Source of the DNA: Nipponacmea schrenckii
Taxonomy: Eukaryota > Mollusca > Gastropoda > Lottiidae
Length of the DNA stretch: 64,000 nt
Assembly: GCA_030562195.1 (NCBI GenBank)
Contig: JAUJPP010000005.1
Location: forward strand, 682,001-746,000
Direction of reading: 5' to 3'
The position numbers and the translations under genes were made by a program. Of this stretch, positions 40,301 to 43,954 are shown piece after piece. How positions within the stretch are numbered: the first letter of the stretch is position 1; each line of letters starts with the position of its first letter. A model generated the notes under the pieces. It worked only from the letters and a program-made list of their open reading frames with translations, was not told the DNA's origin and searched no databases.

Positions 40301-42852
40301 CATTTCAACAATTTATGCTAAAAACTGACGAATGGCAATGGTAGGATATTGGGAAGTCATTAACTATAATAAATGCTAGAGATAAGGGCCAGTGATGTGA
40401 CCCTACTAATAAAATAGAGATAAGGGCCAGTGATGTGACTCTACTAATAAAATAGAGATAAGGGCCAGTGATGTGACCCTACTAATAAAATAGAGATAAG
40501 GGCCAGTGATGTGACCCTACTAATAGAATAGAGATAAGGGCCAGTGATGTGACCCTACTAATAAAATAGAGATAAGGGCCAGTGATGTGACCCTACTAAT
40601 AAAATAGAGATAAGGGCCAGTGATGTGACCCTACTAATAAAATAGAGATAAGGGCCAGTGATGTGACCCTACTAATAAAATAGAGATAAGGGCCAGTGAT
40701 GTGACCCTACTAATAAAATAGAGATAAGGGCCAGTGATGTGACCCTACTAATAAAATAGAGATAAGGGCCAGTGATGTGACCCTACTAATAAAATAGAGA
40801 TAAGGGCCAGTGATGTGACCCTACTAATAAAATAGAGATAAGGGCCAGTGATGTGGCAACTGGGGTAAGTTTGTCGCACTACCACACTAAAGGGGCTCAC
40901 CTACACACGTAGCGTAGCATACATTCTCACCCTCCTGTCAGACATAGACCTACACGCTACAATAAGGTCATCTCCGGCTACACTCTCACAGATATTTTTT
41001 GTCGTTTCATCCCTACAGTAAAATGACAATTGATTCCTCAAACCTCAACTATATGAGAACTGAGTGATCAGAGAGTGCCTTAATATCTAACAACTAGATT
41101 CCAAGCATTAATCCAGAAAAAATACCAAAAATCTGGCATTTTCCACAGTAAAGAAACACAAATGGCACGCCTCCACGCCATTGTTATAACGTCTTGGCAA
41201 CCAAGCAACAGAAGCGCTTTCACTGACGTCCTCCATGAAGCGTCTCCATCCACCATAGTTGTGCTAACACGAATAATCGATTACGCGATATTCGAATCGT
41301 ATTTTACCATTCGATTATTCACACATATACAGTTTGACAAGATCTGTCAAGTTAAACGGTTATACATTATATTGTTTTGAAAACTCCCCTTTTAATAACA
41401 TTGTCTTTAACAGCAGTCAAACTATAAATATATTAAAAATATTCAACGCTAAATAAATCAAAAGTCCAAGGCCATTTGCGATCTCCATAACCGGCTACTG
41501 ATGCTTCAAAATCCACAAACAATACTACAGACGGTCAAAAAAATTAGTGGTTGTGCTGGGAAAATATCTATTTAGATGAACCGACCAATATATAGGACGA
41601 ACGCGCAGTGTTAGTATTGGAGGGAACAAAAAAAAAGTTTTTAAGAATTAAACCTTCAGATTCCTACCAAATTGTAGAGCAACTCTTCCTGGATTTATTT
41701 TAACCTCAATACGGGAAATACAAACCGCTTTGGTTAGCACATGATAAAGAGGGTATTTTGTTAACTGATTTTTACGCACTTGATTAAGAATTACCTCGAG
41801 ATTATCCCCGTACCAAGTTATATATAGATTGTGTTATCAAGTCTCTCAGCGACGCATCTCTTTTATATAACTAGTGCTGGATAATCAAAGTATTTAACTT
41901 TTGATTAGCTGGTATAAATAGAAACAATCAGATGAAAGAAGTTTCACTTCCGATAGCTTTCTTTTATTTTGGTACTTTGATTGTTTTATCAATTAGAACT
42001 GAAAACATTTAATTATATTGTTTGCCAGCTTTATTGCTTCTCAAGACGCTACCTGAATGTAATTAATAATAATTGTATGTCATAAAATATGCTTTAATAG
42101 TGAGTAATTAAGACTACAGTACTGTTGGTTGTAACAGAGGAAACCGGAAAATCTCTCAGGTGAAAAGCTGATTTATCAATACAATTTTTTAATTGAAAAA
42201 TATCGTCGATTAATCGAATACAAATCAAATTATGCCGTCGAATAGTCGAATAGTAAAAATAACTATTTGTGTGAGCACTAAACCATAGGGTATAAATAGA
42301 AGGAATGCGACCCAGTAGCAACAGTCTCCCTGAAGAGTACACATTGTACGAAACGCGTCGGAGCGAAATGAGGTTTCTCTAAAGAGAAAGATTCCTTAAC
42401 TCTTCCATTTTTTTATAATAAATGCTAGTTTTTTATCTGTTTTGTTATAGATACCATATTTAAGTTTTTCTTATTGCAATAGGAACTCAATAAGCATAAG
42501 CAGACTACCATAAATCTTATCTAGGCTACACTGTGCAGACCCATTAGCGACTGTTTTCCTATTAGAAACCATGTAGAAGGGTTAGCTTTGCATCTTTCAG
42601 CATAATTTTATTTGATGTTGTCATTATGATTTGTTTATGCTAGACTGGGACTGCTAGCCTAATCGGTGTTGAAAAATAAACTTATCACTTCTGCTTCTGC
42701 CTGGAATACATTTCCCTACACTGTAGGGGTTTCACACAAAAATGCTAAGCATTTGAAAAATAATAACATACCTCGTCATCATCTTTGTATGTGGCTGAAG
42801 TAACCAAGTTAAAAAAGAACACTGTCAAAAATACCTGCCAGACAGCCTCCAT
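4179..42852 (-). CDS. TM9SF1: TM9SF1 ortholog, transmembrane 9 superfamily member 1 (nonaspanin), 15 coding exons
   Basis: Nonaspanins are nine-pass endosomal/Golgi membrane proteins implicated in membrane-protein sorting and autophagy; that role is family knowledge. Joining the minus-strand exons 42852-42772, 29543-29454, 26125-26044, 23808-23704, 23406-23288, 22331-22222, 18196-18133, 13453-13382, 13186-13039, 10928-10803, 9007-8915, 8779-8669, 7392-7230, 6506-6315 and 4380-4179 gives 1758 bp with consistent phase and no internal stop: 585 residues, close to the roughly 600 usual for the family. All junctions are GT-AG. It has a signal peptide (1-20), a lumenal domain to about 217, a first membrane helix at 218-241, eight more from about 291, the family motif [13 protein letters not shown], and a C-terminal KMD (KxD) tail of the type linked to COPI/Golgi retention. 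[16 protein letters not shown] and [10 protein letters not shown] match TM9SF1 better than TM9SF2/3/4. Introns are packed with minisatellites and transposons. Confidence 0.97.
4446..6052. repeat. 39-bp minisatellite in TM9SF1 intron 14
   Basis: About 41 copies of a 39-bp unit (ACCAATAACAAACTAGCAGG plus a GGATG/GGCTG switch and TTTTCATCAAATAT). Two units around 4850-4905 are shortened. Because 39 is divisible by three, both strands stay open and give 13-residue peptide repeats; there is no reason to think these are translated. Confidence 0.97.
6111..6149 (+). repeat. interstitial telomeric repeat (TTAGGG)n
   Basis: Six consecutive TTAGGG-type hexamers, one carrying a C for T change. TTAGGG is the usual metazoan and molluscan telomere repeat. 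It lies in TM9SF1 intron 14, next to the 39-bp array. Confidence 0.9.
6315..6506 (-). CDS. TM9SF1: TM9SF1 exon 14 (acceptor copied into a minisatellite)
   Basis: Residues 455-518, beginning [20 protein letters not shown] and containing [10 protein letters not shown]. The acceptor is TTATTTCAG|TGCTATTTCAG; only this AG preserves the frame of SAISVELYY. The AG 11 bases further in would shift frame. Donor GCTGG|GTAAGT. Thirteen further copies of the acceptor lie upstream. Confidence 0.95.
6507..6912. repeat. 30-bp minisatellite spanning copies of the exon 14 splice acceptor
   Basis: Thirteen copies of a 30-bp unit. On the minus strand each reads TTATTTCAGTGGAGTTGTAT plus ATTATATTATTG-type filler, that is, an acceptor plus the exon start ISVELYY. 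It abuts the true exon 14 on one side and a SINE on the other. The frame reached from the copied acceptors ends at TAG in the last unit. Confidence 0.95.
6915..7178 (-). mobile_element. tRNA-derived SINE
   Basis: The minus strand begins at 7178 with a tRNA-like head: an A-box-like TGGCTCAGTGAGTTAGACGC and a B-box GGGTTCAATCCC about 45 bases later. The body includes GCACGTTAAAGATCCC, resembling the conserved central domains of invertebrate SINEs (which named domain is uncertain). It lies in TM9SF1 intron 13. Confidence 0.8.
7230..7392 (-). CDS. TM9SF1: TM9SF1 exon 13
   Basis: Residues 401-454, with GGIFGKN and the diagnostic [19 protein letters not shown] motif, then VGGFLPF. Acceptor TTTATAG|TTGGA, donor TTCAG|GTAAGA. 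A pearl-like element ends about 16 bp upstream of the acceptor. Confidence 0.96.
7409..8318 (-). mobile_element. pearl-like non-autonomous element, copy A
   Basis: One terminus is GCTTGCCAGGCAAGGTAATA followed by TACGCCCAC; the other is a small CCACAT...ATGTGG hairpin next to a CTGACGGACAG remnant of the GTCC microsatellite. Between them are diverged repeats of about 160 bp containing CAAGTTTCATCAAAATCCAT. The same termini recur at 10999-11031, 57888-57945 and 60748-62245. The architecture matches bivalve pearl elements, thought to be Helitron-related. Confidence 0.75.
8669..8779 (-). CDS. TM9SF1: TM9SF1 exon 12
   Basis: Residues 364-400, with [20 protein letters not shown] and the helix-5 start. 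Acceptor TTTTTAG|TGCC, donor TTTG|GTGAGT. Confidence 0.95.
8915..9007 (-). CDS. TM9SF1: TM9SF1 exon 11
   Basis: Residues 333-363, with [16 protein letters not shown] across the exon 10 junction and [11 protein letters not shown]. Acceptor TTTTTAG|GTATAA, donor GCCT|GTAAGT. A 33-bp array starts about 14 bases upstream of the acceptor. Confidence 0.95.
9020..10690. repeat. 33-bp minisatellite filling TM9SF1 intron 10
   Basis: About 50 copies of a 33-bp unit (ATACAGAGATTATATTCTAT plus ATATTGATAAATC). It fills nearly all of the 1.8-kb intron. A higher-order pattern is visible: marker variants at 9961 recur 363 bp (11 units) later at 10324, showing recent block duplication. Long open frames on both strands reflect the period only. 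Confidence 0.96.
10803..10928 (-). CDS. TM9SF1: TM9SF1 exon 10
   Basis: Residues 291-332, helix 2 and [15 protein letters not shown] leading into helix 3. Acceptor TTTCAG|GGGTGG, donor TCAT|GTAAGT. Confidence 0.96.
11003..11990 (-). mobile_element. pearl-like non-autonomous element, copy B (one end lost)
   Basis: It starts with the same AGCTTGCCAGGCAAGGTAAC terminus as copy A and holds several diverged core repeats with AAGTTTCATCAAAATCC and GGGCAATAACTC. The hairpin end is missing. It lies in TM9SF1 intron 9, about 75 bp upstream of exon 10. Confidence 0.7.
11991..12840. other. CpG-richer intronic segment, unassigned
   Basis: The part from about 12115 to 12450 is noticeably richer in CpG than its surroundings (GAACGCGTTCGTCTGGCGGT) and contains a CTATATAAACA box. 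No open frame or transposon terminus was recognised. It may be an old element or a cryptic regulatory region. Confidence 0.3.
12855..13020. repeat. degenerate GGTTACC-containing tandem repeat
   Basis: Four diverged units of about 30-35 bp, each with GGTTACC and a following CCTAAAAT/GAGACCTAAAA segment, just downstream (minus strand) of the exon 9 donor. Confidence 0.5.
13039..13186 (-). CDS. TM9SF1: TM9SF1 exon 9
   Basis: Residues 242-290: an acidic loop ([13 protein letters not shown]) then [14 protein letters not shown], the conserved stretch preceding helix 2. Acceptor TTGCAG|ACC, donor TTAG|GTAAGA. Confidence 0.96.
13382..13453 (-). CDS. TM9SF1: TM9SF1 exon 8 (first membrane helix)
   Basis: Residues 218-241, [19 protein letters not shown] followed by VVIIM. 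This is the first transmembrane segment and one of the most conserved parts of TM9SF proteins. Acceptor TTTAG|ATT, donor ATG|GTAAGT. Confidence 0.96.
13540..13828. repeat. AT-rich ~20-bp degenerate array, left part
   Basis: Degenerate copies of ATGCTATGTTATATATTGTT. The same unit resumes at 14812, so this appears to be one array split by about 1 kb of unrelated sequence. Confidence 0.8.
13829..14811. other. insertion splitting the AT-rich array, ending in a long hairpin
   Basis: About 980 bp of mixed sequence between two halves of one array, suggesting an inserted element. At its right end 14695-14722 and 14776-14803 form an inverted repeat of 28 bp with one mismatch (AAGCAATAAACGGTCAACCT arm) around a 53-bp loop. 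No target-site duplication could be fixed. Confidence 0.5.
14812..17350. repeat. AT-rich ~20-bp degenerate array, right part
   Basis: About 2.5 kb of variable-length (18-22 bp) units built on ATGCTATGTTATATATTGTT. Subfamilies change along the array: ATTGTAAATGCTATG units near 16.1-16.9 kb, TTATGCTATGTTATATTCT units near 17.0-17.3 kb. A block at about 16100-16330 is repeated at 16310-16540. Confidence 0.92.
17402..18096. mobile_element. Harbinger-like non-autonomous DNA transposon
   Basis: 695 bp with long terminal inverted repeats (CATCTACACGATCAWACATT... on both ends) and a 3-bp TTA duplication (17399-17401, 18097-18099), the size and sequence type used by PIF/Harbinger. It holds a short transposase-like start at 17587. 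Confidence 0.8.
17587..17754 (+). pseudogene. N-terminal remnant of a Harbinger-type transposase
   Basis: A 55-residue frame beginning [18 protein letters not shown] followed by a basic run RRQKRKRRA and VRQWIQ. This is the layout seen at the start of HARBI1-like transposases, where a short hydrophobic stretch precedes an Arg/Lys run and W-x-R/Q. The catalytic part is absent, so it cannot be active. Confidence 0.5.
18133..18196 (-). CDS. TM9SF1: TM9SF1 exon 7
   Basis: A 64-bp exon completing residue 196 and continuing to 217: [20 protein letters not shown] then E. Acceptor TTACAG|AATGAAG, donor GAG|GTAAAT. Length and phase fit exons 6 and 8 exactly. Confidence 0.93.
18197..19177. other. TM9SF1 intron 6, no feature seen
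   Basis: Ordinary intronic sequence with no recognisable repeat array, RNA gene or coding segment. Confidence 0.5.
19178..19279. repeat. 15-bp minisatellite
   Basis: Seven copies of ATTCAGCCTATATAA, one with G for A. Short and homogeneous. Confidence 0.9.
19295..19620 (-). repeat. dispersed repeat, copy 1 (peptide-conserving)
   Basis: The minus strand matches the plus strand at about 28430-28690. Both can be read as a peptide with [20 protein letters not shown] and NSS in the same order. It could be a fragment of an unrecognised element; identical order and spacing argue for common origin. Function unknown. Confidence 0.5.
19621..20580. other. AT-rich intron 6 sequence with a ~175-bp direct repeat
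   Basis: Segments starting near 20150 and 20325 share GGAAGGTRTGACC and TTCAATATATTGTCTA in the same order, so they are two diverged copies of a unit of about 175 bp. Otherwise nothing recognised. Confidence 0.5.
20586..21722. repeat. 27-bp minisatellite in TM9SF1 intron 6
   Basis: About 42 copies of a 27-bp unit (AATCTAGAGCTATAATCAAA plus TAGTAGT), with variants AAG for TAG and AATTAG for AAATAG. One truncated unit occurs at about 21241. The open frames reading IIALDYYYL are produced by the period. Confidence 0.95.
22050..22150. mobile_element. solo end of a hAT-like element
   Basis: TAGTAAAAATCACTATTGGT followed by GTGAG resembles the right end of the hAT-like element at 41259-42280 (TAGTAAAAATAACTATTTGT, GTGAGCAC). 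The rest of that element is missing. Confidence 0.4.
22222..22331 (-). CDS. TM9SF1: TM9SF1 exon 6
   Basis: Residues 160-195 plus two bases, with [11 protein letters not shown] typical of the family before the first membrane helix. Acceptor TTTCAG|ATAATT, donor CTAC|GTAAGT. A 37-bp array starts within a few bases of the acceptor. Confidence 0.94.
22335..22560. repeat. 37-bp minisatellite at the exon 6 acceptor
   Basis: Six nearly identical 37-bp copies (AATATTGTATTTATTGACAA plus ACAGTGATACTCTGTAT). The first copy begins three to four bases from the acceptor CAG of TM9SF1 exon 6, so each unit repeats the acceptor-proximal tract without its AG. Confidence 0.95.
22681..23330. repeat. 42-bp minisatellite spanning copies of the exon 5 splice donor
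   Basis: Fifteen junctions at 42-bp spacing, the one at 23288/23287 being the genuine exon 5 donor. On the minus strand a unit is FNIEYNDNH coding sequence, then CAT|GTAAGTTAAC. Seven copies keep GTAAGT; seven carry GAAAGT. The array runs from intron 5 into the last 28-40 bases of exon 5. Confidence 0.95.
23288..23406 (-). CDS. TM9SF1: TM9SF1 exon 5 (donor copied into a minisatellite)
   Basis: Residues 120-159, with [16 protein letters not shown] and a coding end FNIEYNDNH. Acceptor TTTTAG|ATGATG, donor CAT|GTAAGT, next exon in phase 0. The last 28 coding bases plus the donor form the unit of the adjoining 42-bp array. Reading past the donor meets TAA as the third codon. Confidence 0.95.
23704..23808 (-). 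CDS. TM9SF1: TM9SF1 exon 4
   Basis: Residues 85-119, lumenal domain, including [12 protein letters not shown]. Acceptor TTTACAG|GAGAAG, donor TTTTAG|GTATGT. The neighbouring intron 3 is almost entirely a 29-bp array. Confidence 0.95.
23853..26003. repeat. 29-bp minisatellite filling TM9SF1 intron 3
   Basis: About 74 copies of a 29-bp unit (GGTCATCCTACTGGTAGAGA plus TATATAATT), with GGTCATCC/GACCATCC and CTGGTAG/CTAGTAG alternation. The CTACTAGTAG variant is a perfect palindrome. It occupies all but about 85 bp of the 2.2-kb intron. Confidence 0.96.
26044..26125 (-). CDS. TM9SF1: TM9SF1 exon 3
   Basis: Residues 58-84, with [18 protein letters not shown], near-identical to the family consensus. 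Acceptor TTTTAG|ATC, donor AAAA|GTAAGT, leaving one base for the next exon. Confidence 0.95.
26126..28756. other. TM9SF1 intron 2: dispersed repeats, no gene
   Basis: About 26880-27790 is a dispersed repeat also present at 32115-34180 (CATGCTGTCTCCCGATCTAC near one end, CATGAACTGTACACATGTAT near the other). About 28085-28275 is a fragment of a pearl-like core repeat. About 28430-28690 is copy 2 of the peptide-conserving repeat. The remainder is AT-rich with short ATT runs. Confidence 0.6.
28757..29335. repeat. 53-bp minisatellite in TM9SF1 intron 2
   Basis: Eleven very homogeneous copies of a 53-bp unit (TTTAGTTAATATTTCAGTCA, TCTATCCTGCATCATTATTA, TCTTTTAACAAAT). The end is about 120 bp from exon 2. 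Low divergence indicates a young array. Confidence 0.95.
29454..29543 (-). CDS. TM9SF1: TM9SF1 exon 2
   Basis: Residues 28-57, containing [17 protein letters not shown] and LPVCRPQS, the conserved N-terminal lumenal signature. Acceptor TTTCAG|GTG, donor TCT|GTGAGT, both phase 0. The acceptor and the first 17 bases of the exon are duplicated 64 bp upstream in the intron. Confidence 0.95.
29527..29630. repeat. two-copy duplication of the exon 2 splice acceptor
   Basis: A segment of about 39 bp (TTTACATACAATATCACCTG and following) occurs at 29527 and again at 29591. On the minus strand it holds GATTTCAG|GTGATATTG, the acceptor and first 17 bases of exon 2. The offset of 64 bp is not a multiple of three, so use of the upstream copy would break the frame. 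Confidence 0.85.
29631..30051. other. intron 1, no feature seen
   Basis: No recognised gene. Two overlapping short open frames near 29690-29897 have no recognisable similarity. Confidence 0.4.
30085..30462 (-). pseudogene. Penelope-like GIY-YIG endonuclease domain
   Basis: Contains [20 protein letters not shown] and later [11 protein letters not shown] and [18 protein letters not shown]. The pattern of CNKQYTGET, an Arg-rich helix and H-F-N-x-x-G-H matches the nuclease domain at the C-terminus of Penelope-like proteins. The domain looks nearly intact, but the upstream protein is broken. Confidence 0.88.
30682..31490 (-). pseudogene. Penelope-like reverse transcriptase, partial
   Basis: The frame from 31272 starts at the [18 protein letters not shown] motif and contains the catalytic [15 protein letters not shown] (D-D) and RVSYLDTWF. 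Upstream, in another frame, 31455-31390 gives [19 protein letters not shown], the LYTNIP motif of the palm. A frameshift near 31320-31340 separates the two, so it is a pseudogene. Confidence 0.88.
31501..32114. other. intron 1, no feature seen
   Basis: No recognised gene, array or transposon terminus. Confidence 0.4.
32115..34180. repeat. dispersed repeat related to 26880-27790, carrying nested insertions
   Basis: Both ends match the intron 2 repeat (TGCATGCTGTCTCCCGATCT at 32129; CATGACCTGTACACATGTAT at 34156). The middle is interrupted by pearl-like core repeats (about 32275-32338 and 32845-33650, ending with CAAGATACGCCCACTTT) and, inside those, by the TTAA transposon at 32343-32831. A further fragment is at 38560-38745. 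Confidence 0.55.
32343..32831. mobile_element. non-autonomous TTAA-type DNA transposon (piggyBac-like MITE)
   Basis: 489 bp flanked by TTAA on both sides (32339-32342, 32832-32835) with inverted ends AGGGGCCCAATCTTGATTT and AGGGGCCCAGGCTTGATTT. TTAA duplications are typical of the piggyBac superfamily, but the termini differ from the piggyBac at 34853, so the mobilising transposase would be another one. No coding capacity. Confidence 0.75.
34181..34730. other. intron 1, no feature seen
   Basis: AT-rich sequence. A segment near 34260-34320 with AATAATATAATCGATTCATC resembles hAT-type ends seen at 41270, but no complete element could be drawn. Confidence 0.35.
34853..37515. mobile_element. complete piggyBac DNA transposon
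   Basis: 2663 bp, flanked by TTAA duplications at 34849-34852 and 37516-37519, with inverted ends CCCTTTG...CAAAGGG. Near the right end TGACGACATATATGT occurs twice (subterminal repeats). It encodes an uninterrupted transposase and sits inside the Harbinger element, in TM9SF1 intron 1. Structure and open frame suggest a recently inserted, possibly active copy. Confidence 0.93.
35284..37038 (-). CDS. piggyBac transposase, intact
   Basis: 584 residues. An acidic N-terminal region (about 31-90) is followed by a DDE_Tnp_1_7 catalytic domain (about 105-485). By position the catalytic acids are D264 ([13 protein letters not shown]), D342 ([10 protein letters not shown]), D444 and D447 ([16 protein letters not shown]), matching the D/D/D-D pattern of the founder piggyBac. 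The C-terminus (546-583) has the cysteine-rich zinc-binding CQVC...CKGS...CRDCG...C..DC cross-brace that binds transposon ends. The reading frame has no stop or shift, and length is normal for the family (about 560-600). It cuts and pastes DNA at TTAA in the nucleus. It is transcribed in the same direction as the surrounding TM9SF1. It could also be a domesticated PGBD gene, but flanking TIRs and TTAA favour a mobile copy. Confidence 0.95.
   Translation of the reverse strand: MKMASYDGDKSSRNVHKCNKRLTLNDVLNIVNDENDSESDSGSDVDPRDLCVDDSSDEENVNNGDGNENSVIGGSGDQQWELITGEDNSKPKLHEFIGNPGPNWIPTDAQPVDYFDRFFLPTKPGHPSLWELIIEQTNAYFESYLLKNQVLKQYSKNKLFKPVQYDQIRAFIGLLINCGLVKKHGIREYWDTKSPSQVTPIYRQIFKLETFKLILRFFHLSDSATELKRGSLDYDPTYKFRPLLEHLNQNWASEYNLGQKVSIDESIVGFKGRHILVNYIRIKKHHQWGPKEYVLADSITGYVNKIVYHTKDLRCTNKGQPYDVCTKLMEPHKGKFHHLVVDNYYTSVQLCDDMFDSQIYVTGTVRANRKYLPDQIKKCMKQKGNLIEMRRSNLLALSWVDRKQVRMLSTYSSAGVIEKTSYDNKVRFIPTCVIDYNSGMGGVDLADMMTDHYAAELKTMKCWKKVAFHLFDRCVTNAYILYKCNPNLEGKPMSHLKFISAVVEGLIGEYREERVRVGRPSLMPEPVRKRERHFIDYIPENKRRKCQVCATDRSISCKGSRVRTWCRDCGVGLCLGDCFRKYHT
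37603..37926 (+). pseudogene. Harbinger transposase N-terminal fragment
   Basis: About the first 50 residues fit HARBI1-like transposases ([20 protein letters not shown] then YRF and [10 protein letters not shown]). After residue 70 the frame runs into a poly-G tract at 37841-37854 and unrelated sequence, so the catalytic domain is gone. It lies in convergent orientation with the Myb-like ORF at 38081-37923. Confidence 0.7.
37923..38081 (-). pseudogene. Harbinger Myb/SANT-like protein, N-terminal fragment
   Basis: 52 residues beginning [20 protein letters not shown], the start of a Myb/SANT-like DNA-binding domain (RRPNWSEDE) as in the second protein of Harbinger elements, which helps the transposase enter the nucleus and find the ends. 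It stops early; a full domain would continue through two more helices. Confidence 0.6.
38450..38875. mobile_element. short DNA transposon with inverted ends (MITE)
   Basis: GTTCGTCTCTCATGACC at 38451-38467 recurs inverted at 38858-38874, with ATTAATT-type sequence on both outer sides. Length about 425 bp, no coding capacity. The interior includes a piece of the 26.9/32.1-kb dispersed repeat. Confidence 0.6.
38972..39165. repeat. 21-bp minisatellite
   Basis: Nine copies of a 21-bp unit (TATTCTGGATAGGTTGTTTT plus A), nearly perfect. Open frames on both strands result from the period. Confidence 0.95.
39432..39755. repeat. 41-bp minisatellite
   Basis: Eight copies of a 41-bp unit (ACCAACCCTGTCTCTCATCA, AGTTCTGGYGTGTAGTTTAT, C), with C/T alternation in GGYGTG. 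Confidence 0.95.
39756..40377. other. intron 1, no feature seen
   Basis: Unique-looking AT-rich sequence; no gene or repeat recognised. Confidence 0.4.
40378..40888. repeat. 38-bp array built from the tail of the Penelope-like element
   Basis: About 12.6 copies of a 38-bp unit (AGAGATAAGGGCCAGTGATG, TGACCCTACTAATAAAAT) that occurs once at the end of the Penelope-like element (30058-30092). The last copy joins at GTGATGTG to GCAACTGGGGTAAGTTTGTC, which lies about 400 bp inside that element (30482). So it is a deletion derivative of the element whose terminal unit has been amplified. Confidence 0.9.
40889..41250. other. intron 1, no feature seen
   Basis: No recognised gene or repeat. Confidence 0.35.
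41259..42280. mobile_element. hAT-like non-autonomous DNA transposon
   Basis: About 1.02 kb with short inverted ends (TGCTAACACGAATA left; TAGTGCTCACACAAATA reading in from the right) and a probable 8-bp duplication, CACCATAG (41251-41258) against AACCATAG (42281-42288), one mismatch. ATTCGATTATTC-type subterminal motifs occur on both sides. No transposase is encoded. Confidence 0.65.
42326..42363 (+). ncRNA. candidate hammerhead ribozyme (type I, minimal stem III)
   Basis: Order on the plus strand: stem I CTCC (42326-42329), CTGAAGA core (42330-42336), stem II GTAC/ACATT/GTAC (42337-42349), GAAA core (42350-42353), CGCG (42354-42357), then TC, so the cleavage triplet is GTC with the cut after 42359, and the stem I partner GGAG (42360-42363). 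All invariant core bases are present and stems I and II pair perfectly. A one-base-pair stem III is typical of hammerheads in Penelope-like elements and retrozymes. No host element was delimited. Confidence 0.65.
42772..42852 (-). CDS. TM9SF1: TM9SF1 exon 1 (start codon, signal peptide)
   Basis: Residues 1-27. The ATG at 42852-42850 opens a hydrophobic signal sequence ending about residue 20 (...NLVTSA), followed by TYKDDDE. The donor is GAG|GTATGT. Phase 0 joins exon 2, 13.2 kb away, to give [15 protein letters not shown] as in the family. This start is chosen because it directly precedes a signal peptide; other exon-1 starts were not excluded. Confidence 0.92.
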
Positions 42853-43000
42853 GTTTGTGTACACGTTTAACAGCGAGATCGACCGAGATTTGACGTGAAT
42901 AAATAGTCTGGTCTTTCCGACAATTTTAAGCCGACAAGTTAGTCTGGTTAATCTGGCTCATAGAATCTATATATTATTATACTATAGTCAGGTGTAATAT
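42853..43000 (-). promoter_or_regulatory. TM9SF1: probable TM9SF1 5' UTR / promoter
   Basis: The sequence directly upstream of the ATG has several CpGs and a TTCACGTCA (half-CRE-like) about 45 bases before the start codon, with ATTTATT just beyond it. The transcription start cannot be placed, and an upstream non-coding exon is possible. Confidence 0.3.
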
Positions 43001-43289
43001 TTATCTGTATAATAATTTATTTTTACTATTACCACTGTTAATCTAGAAATTCACGCTATGCGACTTTGAGACAACTGACCTCATTATCAAAGTCCAGCGC
43101 TCCTTGAGTTCGACAAGTAGTAGCCCTTCTCTTTTAAATGTCGATAGGCTACAGCTTTTATTTAAAGCTATAGTTACAAATATTTTCTTTTTAAAAACTA
43201 AGACCGCTTGTCATATTTACTACGAGCAGTTGCCCTAGTAACTTAAAATATGACCGCCTCCCACCCCTTTCCAGACGTTCATCACCCTA

Positions 43290-43583
43290 ATGAGAGAACA
43301 ACCTGGTAATGATTTAAAGAAAATTCGCCTCATTCGCCAAAATTTTTTGATAAATAAATTACAAACTATGCATCCTTTAGGAATGAACATCCAAGTAGAC
43401 TTCCAGATTATACCCTTTGTTATACAATACAACAATACAGCTGGTCAAGTTCCCCGAATAATTATCCGTCTTAGAACTCAGTTTTTATCGAGAAGTACTG
43501 TCGCCTACACGATTCAAATGAATGTTCTCTTACACCCGCTCGGGGAGACAGCCATATATCCTGGCACTGGCAGATTTAGATAG
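43290..43583 (+). pseudogene. possible retroelement fragment
   Basis: A 97-residue frame. LIRQNFLINKLQTMHPLGMN followed by IIPFVIQYNNTA resembles linker/endonuclease-flanking segments of Penelope-like proteins (helix, INKL-T-P-x-G-x-N, then PFV-x-x-N). No catalytic motif is present, and the C-terminal third is composition-biased. The assignment is tentative. Confidence 0.35.
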
Positions 43584-43584
43584 G

Positions 43585-43745
43585 GGGGGGGGACTACTAT
43601 CTCGTAGTTCCGGGAAAGCACGGGCCTAGGAATCAGACCTAATTTTTATTTCCTCTCACCGATCGGGATTCGAACCCACGGCACCTAGTCGCCTAGCAGA
43701 CGACAGTCCAACTCTCTAACCCCTTAGCCATTCACCACCATAAAA
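43585..43745 (-). mobile_element. tRNA-derived SINE or tRNA-like fragment
   Basis: The minus strand from 43740 reads GGTGGTGAATGGCTAAGGGG (A-box region) and, about 50 bases on, GGGTTCGAATCCCGATCGG (B-box). The long variable region is like tRNA-Ser/Leu. There is no CCA end and the body continues past the tRNA-like part, so a SINE is more likely than a functional tRNA. A 36-bp segment (GAGAAGTACTGTCGCCTAC) occurs on both sides at 43490 and 43775. Confidence 0.65.
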
Positions 43746-43954
43746 AAGTGGTTTCAGAACTCAGTTTTTAACGAGAAGTACTGTCGCCTACGATAGCCTA
43801 TACCCAAAATAAAAATCTATATGATATCTTAGTCCGTCGTAGATTACCCCTCCTAATGTAGATTCATAAAACTTCATTCAACCCTTTTCGGTTATTGATG
43901 TTATATCTTACCATTTGAATAAATCCTCCTTCTATCAAACTATAGAATACCAGT

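Noticed and set aside
43660..43740. Functional tRNA gene
   Set aside because: A- and B-box-like motifs are present, but the acceptor stem does not close convincingly and the sequence continues as in a SINE.
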